Source: Bacillota bacterium
Lineage (GTDB): Bacteria > Bacillota > Clostridia > Christensenellales > Aristaeellaceae
Direction of reading: 5' to 3'
Assembly (NCBI GenBank): GCA_023416585.1
Contig: JAEZHM010000131.1
Location: forward strand, 1-64,000
Length of the DNA: 64,000 nucleotides
The notes under the pieces were generated by a model. The model made no database searches, was not told the origin of the DNA, and saw nothing but the letters and a program-made list of their open reading frames with translations. The translations under genes were made by a program, and so were the position numbers. Positions 45,200-53,949 of the stretch are shown one piece after another. Positions within the stretch are counted from its first letter, which is position 1; every line of letters begins with the position of its first letter.

Positions 45200-45624
45200 G
45201 TATGGATGTTTTTAAGGAGCATGGGGCAGCCGGCCTTTCTGCAAGACATATCGCTCCTTGCGGAATGAACTGTGCGCTATGCATGGCATATGTGCGGGAT
45301 CAAAAACCATGCCCTGGCTGCCATGGAGAAGATGTGCAGAAACCTTCCCATTGCGTGAACTGCAGCATCCGGCATTGTGAAGGACTGCAAGGGAAAGAAG
45401 GTGCGTTTTGCATTGCGTGCGATAAATTTCCCTGTAAACGGCTAAAGCAGTTGGATAAACGATACCGGGAAAAATACAACATGAGCATGGTGGATAACCT
45501 TAATAAAATCAATACGGAAGGCATGGATGCCTTTTTGGCAGGACAGATATCCAAATGGTCATGTGCATCCTGCGGCGGCTTCAAATGCGTACATCGGGGG
45601 TACTGCATAAAATGCGGGGTCTGA
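45196..45624 (+). CDS. DUF3795 cysteine-rich protein
   Basis: A 142-residue protein with about 17 cysteines in zinc- or iron-sulfur-like clusters: APCGMNCALCMAY, KPCPGCHG, HCVNCSIRHCEG, FCIACDKFPCKR, then a C-terminal CASCGG...GYCIKCG. This is the DUF3795 pattern, found mostly in anaerobes, without known function. It is coupled by an ATGA overlap to the isochorismatase-like gene. Metal binding is inferred from the cysteine spacing. Confidence 0.85.
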   Translation: MSMDVFKEHGAAGLSARHIAPCGMNCALCMAYVRDQKPCPGCHGEDVQKPSHCVNCSIRHCEGLQGKEGAFCIACDKFPCKRLKQLDKRYREKYNMSMVDNLNKINTEGMDAFLAGQISKWSCASCGGFKCVHRGYCIKCGV

Positions 45625-45665
45625 TACTGTTTTTACCGTAAGATGTGTAATTTTATAAATAGCCA

Positions 45666-45736
45666 TTGAATTATCATGCAATTGGATGTATACTTATGCT
45701 CATTCAAAAATACCTTACTTTAAGGCATGAATGAGC
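45666..45736 (+). promoter_or_regulatory. argG promoter and leader hairpin
   Basis: TTGAAT (45666-45671), 17 bases, TATACT (45689-45694). TGAATTATCATGCA, spanning the -35 and spacer, resembles an ArgR box (TGAAT-N4-ATTCA) with one half weak. Downstream, GCTCATTCA (45698-45706) pairs perfectly with TGAATGAGC (45728-45736), whose last bases touch the GCGGAGGA ribosome binding site. Confidence 0.65.
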
Positions 45737-45748
45737 GGAGGATTCATT

Positions 45749-46957
45749 ATGGAAAAGCTTCGTGTGTTGCTGGCGTACAGCGGCGGATTGGATACATCCA
45801 TCATCATTCCCTGGCTGAAAGAGAATTACGACTGCGACGTGGTCTGCATGGCTGCTGACGTTGGCCAAGGGGAAGAACTAGCTCCACTGCATGAGAAGGC
45901 CGCCAAGAGCGGTGCGGAAAAGCTGTATATCGTGGATATGAAACAGGAGTTCGTAGAGGACTTCATCTGGCCTACTTTGAAGGCCGGGGCTGTTTATGAG
46001 GGCAGCTACCTGCTGGGCACCAGCTTTGCACGGCCGGTGATTGCCAAGCATCTGGTGGAGATCGCACACAAGGAAAACTGCACCGCCATCTGCCACGGCG
46101 CCACCGGCAAGGGCAACGATCAGGTGCGCTTTGAATTGACGATCAAGGCATTCGATCCCTTCATGAAGGTGATCGCCCCCTGGCGCATATGGGACATCAA
46201 AAGCCGGGAGGATGCCATCGACTATGCCAATGCAAGGGGCATCCCCGTGCCGGTCACCAAGAAAAAGCCCTACAGCATGGATAAGAACATATGGCACTTA
46301 AGCCATGAAGGCGGCATTCTTGAGGACCCCTCCCAGGAAATGCCCGATGATCTTTTGCAGACCATGGTCACGCCGGAATCTGCCCCCGACAAGCCGGAAT
46401 ATGTGGAGATTGCATTTGTTAAGGGCGTGCCTATGTCCATCAACGGGGAGAAGCTGGACGCCGTGGCTCTTTTGGAAAAGGCAAACGAAGTTGGCGCCCG
46501 CAATGGCGTAGGGCTAACTGACCTGGTGGAAAACCGTCTGGTAGGCATGAAGAGCCGCGGCGTGTATGAAACGCCCGGCGGCACGATTCTGTATGCCGCC
46601 CACTGCCAGCTGGAAAGCATCACGCTGGACAGGGCCACCGCCCACTATAAGGAGCAGGTGGCAGTACGCTTTGCGGAGCTTGTATATGACGGTATGTGGT
46701 ATACGCCGCTGCGGGAGGCGCTTTCCGCCTTTGTGGACAGCACCCAGCAGAACGTGACAGGCACAGCCCGTTTGAAGCTGTACAAGGGCAATGTGATCCC
46801 CGCCGGCGTAACCAGCGAAAACAGCTTGTATCTGGAGCAGATCGCCACCTTCGGCGACAGCAAGACGCTGTACAACCATCATGACAGCGAGGGTTTCATA
46901 AACCTGCTGGGGCTGCCGATGAAGGTGCAGGCTATGGTGAAGCAGTCAAAGAAATAG
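45749..46957 (+). CDS. argG: Argininosuccinate synthase
   Basis: Joins citrulline and aspartate using ATP, the penultimate step of arginine synthesis. The 402-residue protein has the ATP-binding LLAYSGGLDTSIIIPWL, SYLLGTSFARPVIAKHLVEI, CHGATGKGNDQVRFEL and DKNIWHLSHEGGILEDP. The ATG at 45749 follows GCGGAGGA. argH lies downstream in the same direction after 216 bases containing two repeat elements. Earlier steps of the pathway are not in the window. Confidence 0.97.
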   Translation: MEKLRVLLAYSGGLDTSIIIPWLKENYDCDVVCMAADVGQGEELAPLHEKAAKSGAEKLYIVDMKQEFVEDFIWPTLKAGAVYEGSYLLGTSFARPVIAKHLVEIAHKENCTAICHGATGKGNDQVRFELTIKAFDPFMKVIAPWRIWDIKSREDAIDYANARGIPVPVTKKKPYSMDKNIWHLSHEGGILEDPSQEMPDDLLQTMVTPESAPDKPEYVEIAFVKGVPMSINGEKLDAVALLEKANEVGARNGVGLTDLVENRLVGMKSRGVYETPGGTILYAAHCQLESITLDRATAHYKEQVAVRFAELVYDGMWYTPLREALSAFVDSTQQNVTGTARLKLYKGNVIPAGVTSENSLYLEQIATFGDSKTLYNHHDSEGFINLLGLPMKVQAMVKQSKK

Positions 46958-46977
46958 CTTCGTTGTATATAGGATGT

Positions 46978-47045
46978 GGATTTCGCGCCTGCGGACGCGA
47001 CCAAAGGGCTTTCCGGTCGCCCTTTGGAAACCTTCGGAGGCCATC
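46978..47045 (-). repeat. Structured repeat, short form (copy I)
   Basis: Minus-strand reading: CCAAAGGGC, GACCGGAAA, GCCCTTTGG, then TCGCGTCCGCAGGCGCGA. The interior of the long form is missing. The outer arms match copy E. It lies between argG and argH and is the only copy oriented against its neighbouring genes. Confidence 0.85.
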
Positions 47046-47129
47046 TTATTACTTGAATAATGCATGCTATATTTGCGAGAAAGCACAACTTTATCTAGTT
47101 CTCTTATTATAAAAGTTTTTAGAAAGGGT

Positions 47130-47163
47130 CCGGGGAAACCTTTTTGCAAAAAGGTTTCCCCGG
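47130..47163. repeat. Perfect A/T-core hairpin directly before argH
   Basis: CCGGGGAAACCTTTTT (47130-47145) pairs perfectly over 16 bases with AAAAAGGTTTCCCCGG (47148-47163), ending 10 bases before the argH ATG. It is shared with the hairpins after prfB and ruvA. It leaves argH without a free ribosome binding site. Confidence 0.8.
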
Positions 47164-47173
47164 CGTCACTTCC

Positions 47174-48559
47174 ATGAAGCTTTGGGACGGGCGGTTTTCC
47201 AAGCCTACGGATGAGCTGGTGGATGATTTTCACTCCAGCCTGTCCTTTGACAAGCGGCTGTACCTGCAGGACATTACGGGGTCAATTGCCCATGCCACCA
47301 TGCTAGGGGAGCAGGGAATCATCCCTACGGAAGATGCCCAATGCATCGTGGCCGGTCTGCAGGAAGTGCTTGCGGATATTGAGGCCGGCAAGGTGGCTTT
47401 CACCGCGGAGGCGGAAGACATCCACATGCAGGTGGAATCACTGCTCATTGCCCGCATTGGCGAAGCTGGGAAGCGGCTGCATACGGGCCGCAGCCGCAAC
47501 GACCAGGTAGCGTTGGATGTCAGGATGTACGCCAAGGACGCCTGTACAGAAACGGCGGAGCTGCTTAAGGCGCTGTGCGGATTGCTGCTGGACTTGGCCA
47601 AAGCACACCTGAATACCGTTATGCCTGGATATACGCATCTGCAAAAAGCGCAGCCCATTACGCTGGCTCACCACTTGATGGCGTATTTTCAGATGTTTGC
47701 ACGGGATATGGACAGGTTCCGTCATGCATATGCAAGTGCTGATGTAATGCCGCTTGGCTCCGGGGCGCTGGCCGGCACCACTTATCCTTTGAACCGAAAA
47801 AGGGTCGCGGAGCTGCTGGGCTTTGCAAGGATCAGCGAAAATTCCCTGGATGCGGTAAGTGACCGGGACTTTCTGCTGGAGTACCTGGCCGCTGCCTCCA
47901 TCGCCATGATGCATTTGAGCCGCTTTTGCGAGGAGCTGATCCTTTGGTCCACCAACGAGTTCCAGTTTGTAGAGATGGACGATGGGTTTTCCACCGGTTC
48001 CAGCATCATGCCCCAAAAGAAAAACCCGGACGTGGCGGAGCTGATCCGGGGCAAGACGGGGCGTGTGTACGGTGATTTGACGGCGCTGCTGACTGCCATG
48101 AAGGGGCTTCCTCTTGCCTACAACAAGGACATGCAGGAGGACAAGGAAGCGTTTTTTGACGCGAGGGATACGCTTTTAAAAAGCTTGCCCGTATTTACCG
48201 GCATGCTGAAAACGCTGAAGTTTAAGACTGCCGTTATGGAAAAGGGTGCGGCGGGCGGCTTTGCAAACGCTACCGACTGTGCAGATTACCTTGTCAAAAA
48301 AGGTGTGCCCTTCCGGGATGCCCACCATGTGGTGGGGCAACTGGTGGCCTACTGCCTTACGGAAGGAAAGGCACTGCTTAATTTGACGCTTGAGGAACTG
48401 AAAGATTTTCATCCGGTCTTTGATGCGGATGTGTTTGATGCTATTTCGCTTGATTCTTGCGTGAGTATGCGAAACGTGCCCGGCGGCCCGGCACCGGAAG
48501 CAGTGATGGAAAGTATAAAGTCGGGAGAAGAATATCTCTATAAACTTTTGATGAAATAA
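47174..48559 (+). CDS. argH: Argininosuccinate lyase
   Basis: Splits argininosuccinate into arginine and fumarate, the last step of arginine synthesis. The 461-residue protein has MKLWDGRFSKPTDELVDDF, TGRSRNDQVALDVRM, HLQKAQPITLAHHL, and the family signature GSSIMPQKKNPDVAELIRG. The start matches the family, yet no Shine-Dalgarno sequence lies at a normal distance; the only AAAAGG is buried in the upstream hairpin about 20 bases away. An in-frame TTG at 47144 is a weak alternative. Confidence 0.96.
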   Translation: MKLWDGRFSKPTDELVDDFHSSLSFDKRLYLQDITGSIAHATMLGEQGIIPTEDAQCIVAGLQEVLADIEAGKVAFTAEAEDIHMQVESLLIARIGEAGKRLHTGRSRNDQVALDVRMYAKDACTETAELLKALCGLLLDLAKAHLNTVMPGYTHLQKAQPITLAHHLMAYFQMFARDMDRFRHAYASADVMPLGSGALAGTTYPLNRKRVAELLGFARISENSLDAVSDRDFLLEYLAAASIAMMHLSRFCEELILWSTNEFQFVEMDDGFSTGSSIMPQKKNPDVAELIRGKTGRVYGDLTALLTAMKGLPLAYNKDMQEDKEAFFDARDTLLKSLPVFTGMLKTLKFKTAVMEKGAAGGFANATDCADYLVKKGVPFRDAHHVVGQLVAYCLTEGKALLNLTLEELKDFHPVFDADVFDAISLDSCVSMRNVPGGPAPEAVMESIKSGEEYLYKLLMK

Positions 48560-48582
48560 AGGGATGCCATATTTTTCAAGAC

Positions 48583-48622
48583 ACAGGCCTTCAACATTGA
48601 GATGTTTTGAAGGCCTGTTTTA
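48583..48622 (+). terminator. argH terminator
   Basis: ACAGGCCTTCAA (48583-48594) pairs perfectly with TTGAAGGCCTGT (48607-48618), followed by TTTAT. Confidence 0.92.
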
Positions 48623-48648
48623 TAGCAGTTTTTCGTACCAACTTGAAA

Positions 48649-48742
48649 CCTCCTTCTGCCGCCTGCGGGCGGCACCTCCCTCCAGAGGGAGGCTTTCCAA
48701 AAGGCTCCCTCTGGAGGGTTAGGGTGCTGCCGACGAAGGAGG
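48649..48742. repeat. 94-base imperfect palindrome
   Basis: Outer arms CCTCCTTC (48649-48656) and GAAGGAGG (48735-48742). Inner arms CCCTCCAGAGGGAG (48678-48691) and CTCCCTCTGGAGGG (48705-48718) are perfect and themselves contain palindromes. It lies between two convergent genes and resembles the CTTCCCC repeat family in style, but not in detail. Confidence 0.75.
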
Positions 48743-48796
48743 CTGGGGGAGGTCTTCAGCATAGCCAGTCGAGCACTATTTTCAGGGCAACACAAG

Positions 48797-49738
48797 TCAT
48801 TTATTCACCACATTTTGCGGAGTCCCGCTCAAGTATGCCCTTAAATTATCCACCGCGACATTCATCAGCCGCTGGCGTGATTCCTTGGGCGCCCAGGCGA
48901 TATGCGGGGTAATGATGCAGTTATCCAGCCCCAATAAGGGGTTGTTCTTCTGTATGGGCTCTGCCGAAACCACATCCACGCCGGCGGCGTATACCTTTTT
49001 GCTGAGCAGAGCCTCGCGCAGGTCCGCTTCGTTAATCAGCGGTCCCCTGGAGGTGTTGATGAGGATCACGCCATCCTTCATTTGGGCGATGGTAAACTGG
49101 TTGATCATGTTTCTTGTTTCGTCGGTCAGCGGACAGTGCAATGAAATAACATCGCTGTTTTTCAACAGCACGTCCATGGGCACGGTTTCAGGGCCCTTAT
49201 AATAGGCGTCGAATGCCAGCACATTCATACCGAATGCCTTGGCGATATCTGCCGTAGCCCGGCCGATGCGGCCGAAACCTATAATGCCCATGGTCTTGCC
49301 GGCAAGCTCCATCAGGGGATAATCCCAGAAGCAAAAGTGAATGCTCTGGGTCCAGCGGCCTTTTTGCACTTCCCCGTTGTGGTGACCCGCATGGTGGCAA
49401 ATTTCCAGCAGCAGCGCAAACACGAACTGAGCCACCGCAGTGGTGCCATAGGTGGGGATGTTGCAAACGGGAATGCTCCGTTCCTTGGCCGCTGCGATAT
49501 CCACAACATTAAAGCCCGTGGCCAGAACACCGATAAATTTTAGGTTTTGCGCCTTTTCAATGATCTCTCTGTTCAGCACCGTTTTATTCGTGTATACGAT
49601 TTCGGCGTCGCCGATCCTTGAAAGCGTTTGATCGGGCGCAGTCAGGTCATACACTGTCAGCACGCCCAGCTTCTCAAGACCCTCCCAGCTTAAGTCGCCG
49701 GGATTTTCCGTATATCCATCCAGAACAACAATCTTCAT
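48797..49738 (-). CDS. D-2-hydroxyacid dehydrogenase
   Basis: A 313-residue NAD(P)-dependent enzyme that interconverts 2-keto and D-2-hydroxy acids; glycerate/hydroxypyruvate is a common substrate for this subgroup. The Rossmann motif is MGIIGFGRIGRATADIAKAF. The catalytic Arg lies in INTSRGPLINEADL, the Glu in VDVVSAEPIQ and the His in CIITPHIAWAPKESR. GAGGGAGGGAGAAAG precedes the ATG. The isomerase gene lies upstream in the same direction with a 126-base gap. The exact substrate is not determined. Confidence 0.93.
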   Translation of the reverse strand: MKIVVLDGYTENPGDLSWEGLEKLGVLTVYDLTAPDQTLSRIGDAEIVYTNKTVLNREIIEKAQNLKFIGVLATGFNVVDIAAAKERSIPVCNIPTYGTTAVAQFVFALLLEICHHAGHHNGEVQKGRWTQSIHFCFWDYPLMELAGKTMGIIGFGRIGRATADIAKAFGMNVLAFDAYYKGPETVPMDVLLKNSDVISLHCPLTDETRNMINQFTIAQMKDGVILINTSRGPLINEADLREALLSKKVYAAGVDVVSAEPIQKNNPLLGLDNCIITPHIAWAPKESRQRLMNVAVDNLRAYLSGTPQNVVNK

Positions 49739-49864
49739 ATGCTTTCTCCCTCCCTCATTTGCCCTGGTAAACCTTATTATGCCTTCATCTATCGTTGAAA
49801 ATCAAGACTTCATAGGGGAAAAGTGCAGTCCAGCGAAAATGAGATATCATATTCTCTGGAAAGG

Positions 49865-50773
49865 TTATACCTTTGCCCAGGCCTGCGCAAGGAAACGCTT
49901 GGCTCCCGCAACCACCATACCGCAGTCCTCATCGCCCCAGGGCTTTACCTCAAAGGATACGATTGGCCGCTTTCCTTCCTTTAGATAGCCGATTTCGAAG
50001 AGCTTGCGCAGAAATTTTACCAGCGTGTCTTCATCCACCAGCCCCTTGGGGAAACCGAATCTTGGATGCTGGTCGCCATAAGCCTCCGCGCCTGTTTCCA
50101 GAACGGCGTTGGCGATATGCACATGACGAATGTAGGGAATGATGGGATCAATGCACTCATCAATGGTCTCGTGTAGCTGCGTCATGTGGCTCAAATCCAC
50201 CATCAGCCCAAAGAAGGGGAACTCAGCGCTGATTTCCTTCACAAAGCGCAGCGCCCGCGCCGTGGGGCCGATGAGGGAACACTTTTCCACATCGTAGTCG
50301 AACACCTCCAGGTTGACGGGCATACCGCCCTTTTGAACCGCATAGCGGCAAAGCTCCCTGCTGCTCTTAAGCAGCGCCTGATAATGTTCTTCTACTTTTG
50401 CCGGATCAAACTTGCCGGCCAGGTAGGCAAAGCCCTTTGCACTCATCTCATATGCTTCGTCAATACAGGCCTTCATGCGGTTCACGGCTCGAAGGCGCAT
50501 AGCTTCATCCAGGCTGTTCAGATTTTCCTGGTTACGCAAAAGCTGCGGCTGTGCGCCATAGGTCATGGTGATGCCGCTCTGTTCAATTAGCCCGGCTACC
50601 CTGTGGCGTACGGATTCATCATTGATTCTGGTAAGCTCAATGCATTCGAAATCGCTGTCGCAAAGCACGCGGCGCACGGTAGCCTCGATCTCGCCTTCGC
50701 CGGTCATGGCAAAGGGATAGGCCATAAAATGTACCAGACCCAGCTTCATATAATGATTCAGCGGCTCATGCAT
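49865..50773 (-). CDS. Sugar phosphate isomerase/epimerase-like TIM barrel protein
   Basis: A 302-residue protein of the AP-endonuclease-2/xylose isomerase-like barrel family. YMKLGLVHFMAYPFAMTGEG begins the barrel, and metal-site-like residues occur in GLMVDLSHMTQLHETID, in IRHVHIANAVLE and in IVSFEVKPWGDEDCG. Members isomerise or epimerise sugars and polyols. AAAGGAGG before the ATG at 50773 fixes the start; the long upstream frame is the antisense of the next gene. It may work with the dehydrogenase downstream, but the substrate is unknown. Confidence 0.87.
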   Translation of the reverse strand: MHEPLNHYMKLGLVHFMAYPFAMTGEGEIEATVRRVLCDSDFECIELTRINDESVRHRVAGLIEQSGITMTYGAQPQLLRNQENLNSLDEAMRLRAVNRMKACIDEAYEMSAKGFAYLAGKFDPAKVEEHYQALLKSSRELCRYAVQKGGMPVNLEVFDYDVEKCSLIGPTARALRFVKEISAEFPFFGLMVDLSHMTQLHETIDECIDPIIPYIRHVHIANAVLETGAEAYGDQHPRFGFPKGLVDEDTLVKFLRKLFEIGYLKEGKRPIVSFEVKPWGDEDCGMVVAGAKRFLAQAWAKV

Positions 50774-50883
50774 TAAAATACCTCCTTTTATAACGGCGAA
50801 GTGATGTGCATTACTTACATACCACGAAAGGAGTGTTTTTGCAACAATTTGAAGGAAGAAATAACCGTTCCATGCAAAAGAAA

Positions 50884-50909
50884 GGAGCGCCGGTGAAGTA
50901 CCGCGCTCC
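50884..50909 (-). terminator. Terminator of the small secreted protein gene
   Basis: GGAGCGC pairs with GCGCTCC; on the minus strand TTTCTTTT follows. A second hairpin (TTGCATACCG/CGGTATGCAA, 50989-51017) spans the gene's stop codon. Confidence 0.75.
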
Positions 50910-50999
50910 TCTTCCAGCCCAAATATGAATGCCTTTGGTACATACAACTTTCTTGGCGGGCGCCCGCTTGGAGCTTTGCCTAAACAACTTGCATACCGC

Positions 51000-51602
51000 C
51001 TACGGGACGGTATGCAATACAGAGCCCTGAACGATATCGTCCAAAACAGCCTTGATACTTTCATCCGCAGGGCCGTCATATGTTTTAAGCGCAATGGTGG
51101 TCATGATGTTGTTTTCGCAGGTTACATACGCTGTGATATAAATCATCGAGCCATTCATTTCCGTTGTGCCTGCATAGTAGAAGAAGTTCGTCTGGGAATG
51201 GGCTAGAATTTGCATTTCTTCCGTCAGTTCTATCTGCTTTGCCTGAACAGTATCTTTCAAGGTGTTCCGGTATTCTTTCAACTGTTTGGGCGTAAGTTTT
51301 GAGAAATCTGCTATCCCTGTCACAGGCAGCTGCGACACGGAAATTTCATAAAACGGATCTATGCGCATGCAGACTATTTGCATGCCGGATTGTGATTCAA
51401 AGAGCGAATTGGCAAAATGCTGGCTAATGTTAACGTCAAGCCCAAGTACAACGACATCATGTTGATCCTTGGTGAGCACATAAAGATTATCGGGAATCAG
51501 AAAAGTAAAATCACCGAAGGTATAGGTGTCAGAATCAGCCAGGGCATTCAAGGAAAAAAGGATAAGTACTATCATAAGTGGTGCCAAGACTCGTTTTATC
51601 AT
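51000..51602 (-). CDS. Secreted protein of unknown function
   Basis: A 200-residue protein with a signal peptide (MIKRVLAPLMIVLILFSLNA, cleavage near ALA-DS). The mature part begins TYTFGDFTFLIPDNLYVLTK and is predicted alpha/beta without recognised motifs or cysteine pairs. It lies 64 bases downstream of the GGDEF/HD-GYP gene in the same direction and could share its transcript. I cannot assign a function. Confidence 0.72.
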   Translation of the reverse strand: MIKRVLAPLMIVLILFSLNALADSDTYTFGDFTFLIPDNLYVLTKDQHDVVVLGLDVNISQHFANSLFESQSGMQIVCMRIDPFYEISVSQLPVTGIADFSKLTPKQLKEYRNTLKDTVQAKQIELTEEMQILAHSQTNFFYYAGTTEMNGSMIYITAYVTCENNIMTTIALKTYDGPADESIKAVLDDIVQGSVLHTVP

Positions 51603-51666
51603 AATTTCTCTTTCCTAAACATGCATTTGTGCCTGCCAAAAACGATATTCTTTGGTCTGGTTGATC

Positions 51667-53691
51667 TTATTCCTCTTCACCCGCGCTTTTCAATACTTTT
51701 TGAACAAAGATACGTGTCAGCTCAGGATCGAACTGCTTTCCGGAGGAACGCAAAATCTCCCGCACAGCCTCCGCATCGTCCAGCGCTTTACGGTACCCCC
51801 TATCCTCCCGCATGGTATCGTAGGAATCCACAAGGGCAAGTATGCGTGCCAGCAGCGGGATGCTGTCCCCTGAAAGGCCTTGGGGATAGCCTGTACCGTC
51901 CCACCGTTCATGGTGGTAGAGTATGATTTCCGATATGGCATTCAGGTTTGGCACCGACTGTGCAATGCGGTAGCCTGCTTCGGGATGCTTTTTGATTTCT
52001 TCCCATTCTTCCCCGGTTAGCGAGCCGGCCTTTTTAAGTATGCTCAAATCCACCCGCACCTTGCCAATGTCATGCAGCATGGAGGCCAGTTCCAGTGCGT
52101 CGGTATCCTCTTTGTTCAGGTCCAGCACATGCGCCAAAGATTTGGCCAGGATGGCCATCCGTTCCCCATGCTCCCTGGTTTCATCGCTTTTTTCATACAG
52201 CGTTTCCTTGATGGAGGTGAGGATGGAGCCGTACATATGCTTGTGGGCGATAAGCTTGCGCCTGTACATGAACCTTTCTGCTGACTTGATGACGGCATCC
52301 AGCGGTTCCTCCGTAATTTCCTTGGTGGCGTAGCCCAGGGAAATGCTGACGTCAAACAGCTCCTTCCCGGGGCGGGGGGTATGAGCCGCGCAGGCTTTGT
52401 TGATCTTGCCTACGATCTGATCCACTGTTTCGATATCCGTCTTAGGCAGCAATACAAGAAACTCGTCGCCGCCGATCCTGGCGATCACATCCTGCTCCCT
52501 CAGGCAGCCTCTTAAGATCTGGGATACTTCCGTTAAAAGGTAGTCGCCCTCGTCATGGCCGAAGGCGTCGTTCACAAGCTTCAGGCCATTCACATCGCCC
52601 AGGATCACCGAAAGAGGCAGATACTCCGCAGTATTCAGCCGCTGCCGTTCCCTTTCCATGAATGTGCGGTTGTACATACCTGTCAGCATGTCATGGTAAG
52701 TGAGGTAAACAACTTCTGCTTCCTTTTGCTTTCGCTCGGTAATATCCTGCAAAAGCCACATGTGGCTGTGAGCGGACGCATACTCCATATGAAGCTGGGC
52801 CAATGTCAGATGAATCCAGACCTTGCTTCCGTCCGGACGCGTATACTGCCGCTCCATTTCAAACAATCCGGTCTTGTCCTTCACATACGCATCATAGGCT
52901 TTGAAATCTTCTTTAAGTTCCTCGGGATGAAAGAATCTGGGCCAGTCTGTGGGTGCGATTTGCTTAATGGGTATGCCTAGAATCGAATTTGCCATACGGT
53001 TGCTGTGCATAACGCCATGATCATCTTCAAAGGCAATGCCCATGGGCGACTGCTCATACAGCGTCCTGAACCTGATTTCACTCTGGTTTAGGTCATGATC
53101 TGCCTGGATTTGCCTTAACCGGGACCAGATGACCATACAAATGAGCAGTGAAAAGAAGGGATAGATCAGCAGCACAGGGAGGCTGATCGTCTTTAAAACA
53201 GGCAGAATATTATCTTTGTTTAGCGTAAGTGCGCACAGGAGCATCAGAACATGGGTAATTACCCCCACCAGATAAAACTCCAAGCCGGTGAAACGGTTCT
53301 TTAAGCGTTTGTTTTTGAGCCTTATTTCACGCCACAAAAGCCCGGCCGCGGCTGAAACGGCCGTTACCAATATGCCCATAACCACGCCGTCTCCGCCCAT
53401 GATAATTCGGGCGGCAATGATGGTGGCGGCGGCAATCAGGGTAGGCGCCCAGCCGAAGAACATACCCATGGTACTTACCAGAATGGATCTTGTGTCGAAC
53501 ACAATACCGGAATCCAGCCGCACGGTGGTCATCAAGACAAGAATTCCTATGGTGCCGGCAGTCAGACCGATAATGATACGTACAGCGGTCTTCCTTTTTT
53601 GGTAGGCACCATACACAAAGGTAAGCAGGATGCTTGCCGTCAAAACGATCATCGCGTTTACCAGCAGGTCCCGGAAGAATCCGATATCCAT
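51667..53691 (-). CDS. Membrane GGDEF and HD-GYP protein (cyclic-di-GMP synthesis and breakdown)
   Basis: A 674-residue protein. Six or so N-terminal helices (about 1-190) resemble a 5TM-LYT-type sensor. A PAS domain follows (about 210-325), then a GGDEF domain with intact GGDEF near residue 406 and an RxxD inhibitory site (REQD) five residues before it. A C-terminal HD-GYP domain has HDIGKVRVDLSILKK, HHERWDGTGYPQGLSG and the downstream conserved residues. Both activities therefore look possible, with product inhibition of synthesis. The gene has its own promoter and sits below a probable structured RNA. Confidence 0.92.
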   Translation of the reverse strand: MDIGFFRDLLVNAMIVLTASILLTFVYGAYQKRKTAVRIIIGLTAGTIGILVLMTTVRLDSGIVFDTRSILVSTMGMFFGWAPTLIAAATIIAARIIMGGDGVVMGILVTAVSAAAGLLWREIRLKNKRLKNRFTGLEFYLVGVITHVLMLLCALTLNKDNILPVLKTISLPVLLIYPFFSLLICMVIWSRLRQIQADHDLNQSEIRFRTLYEQSPMGIAFEDDHGVMHSNRMANSILGIPIKQIAPTDWPRFFHPEELKEDFKAYDAYVKDKTGLFEMERQYTRPDGSKVWIHLTLAQLHMEYASAHSHMWLLQDITERKQKEAEVVYLTYHDMLTGMYNRTFMERERQRLNTAEYLPLSVILGDVNGLKLVNDAFGHDEGDYLLTEVSQILRGCLREQDVIARIGGDEFLVLLPKTDIETVDQIVGKINKACAAHTPRPGKELFDVSISLGYATKEITEEPLDAVIKSAERFMYRRKLIAHKHMYGSILTSIKETLYEKSDETREHGERMAILAKSLAHVLDLNKEDTDALELASMLHDIGKVRVDLSILKKAGSLTGEEWEEIKKHPEAGYRIAQSVPNLNAISEIILYHHERWDGTGYPQGLSGDSIPLLARILALVDSYDTMREDRGYRKALDDAEAVREILRSSGKQFDPELTRIFVQKVLKSAGEEE

Positions 53692-53824
53692 CTGTCCACC
53701 GCCTTAAGAAGGTCATTAAAAATGTATCAAGTCAGGACCGTCAGCCCCTTGTGGCAGTTTTCCTGTCAGGTGAAATATTGCGAAAAAAGTAAGTAAATTG
53801 CGAAAAAGGTAAAATTCTGCCATT

Positions 53825-53853
53825 AGTATAACACGCCGTTTCATGGTTGTCAC
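53825..53853 (-). promoter_or_regulatory. Promoter of the GGDEF/HD-GYP gene
   Basis: Minus strand GTGACA (53853-53848), 17 bases, TATACT (53830-53825). The sequence TTATACTAATGG with CATGAAA and ACGGC just upstream is repeated at the promoter of the structured RNA (around 54093-54117). Confidence 0.7.
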
Positions 53854-53949
53854 TTAAAACAAATTGTGCAAAATGATTTTGCAACCTATATATCGCCAAA
53901 ATATTAGTTTTTTTCATTTGTCAGGCCAGCTTTCTTTATTACTTCTTCC

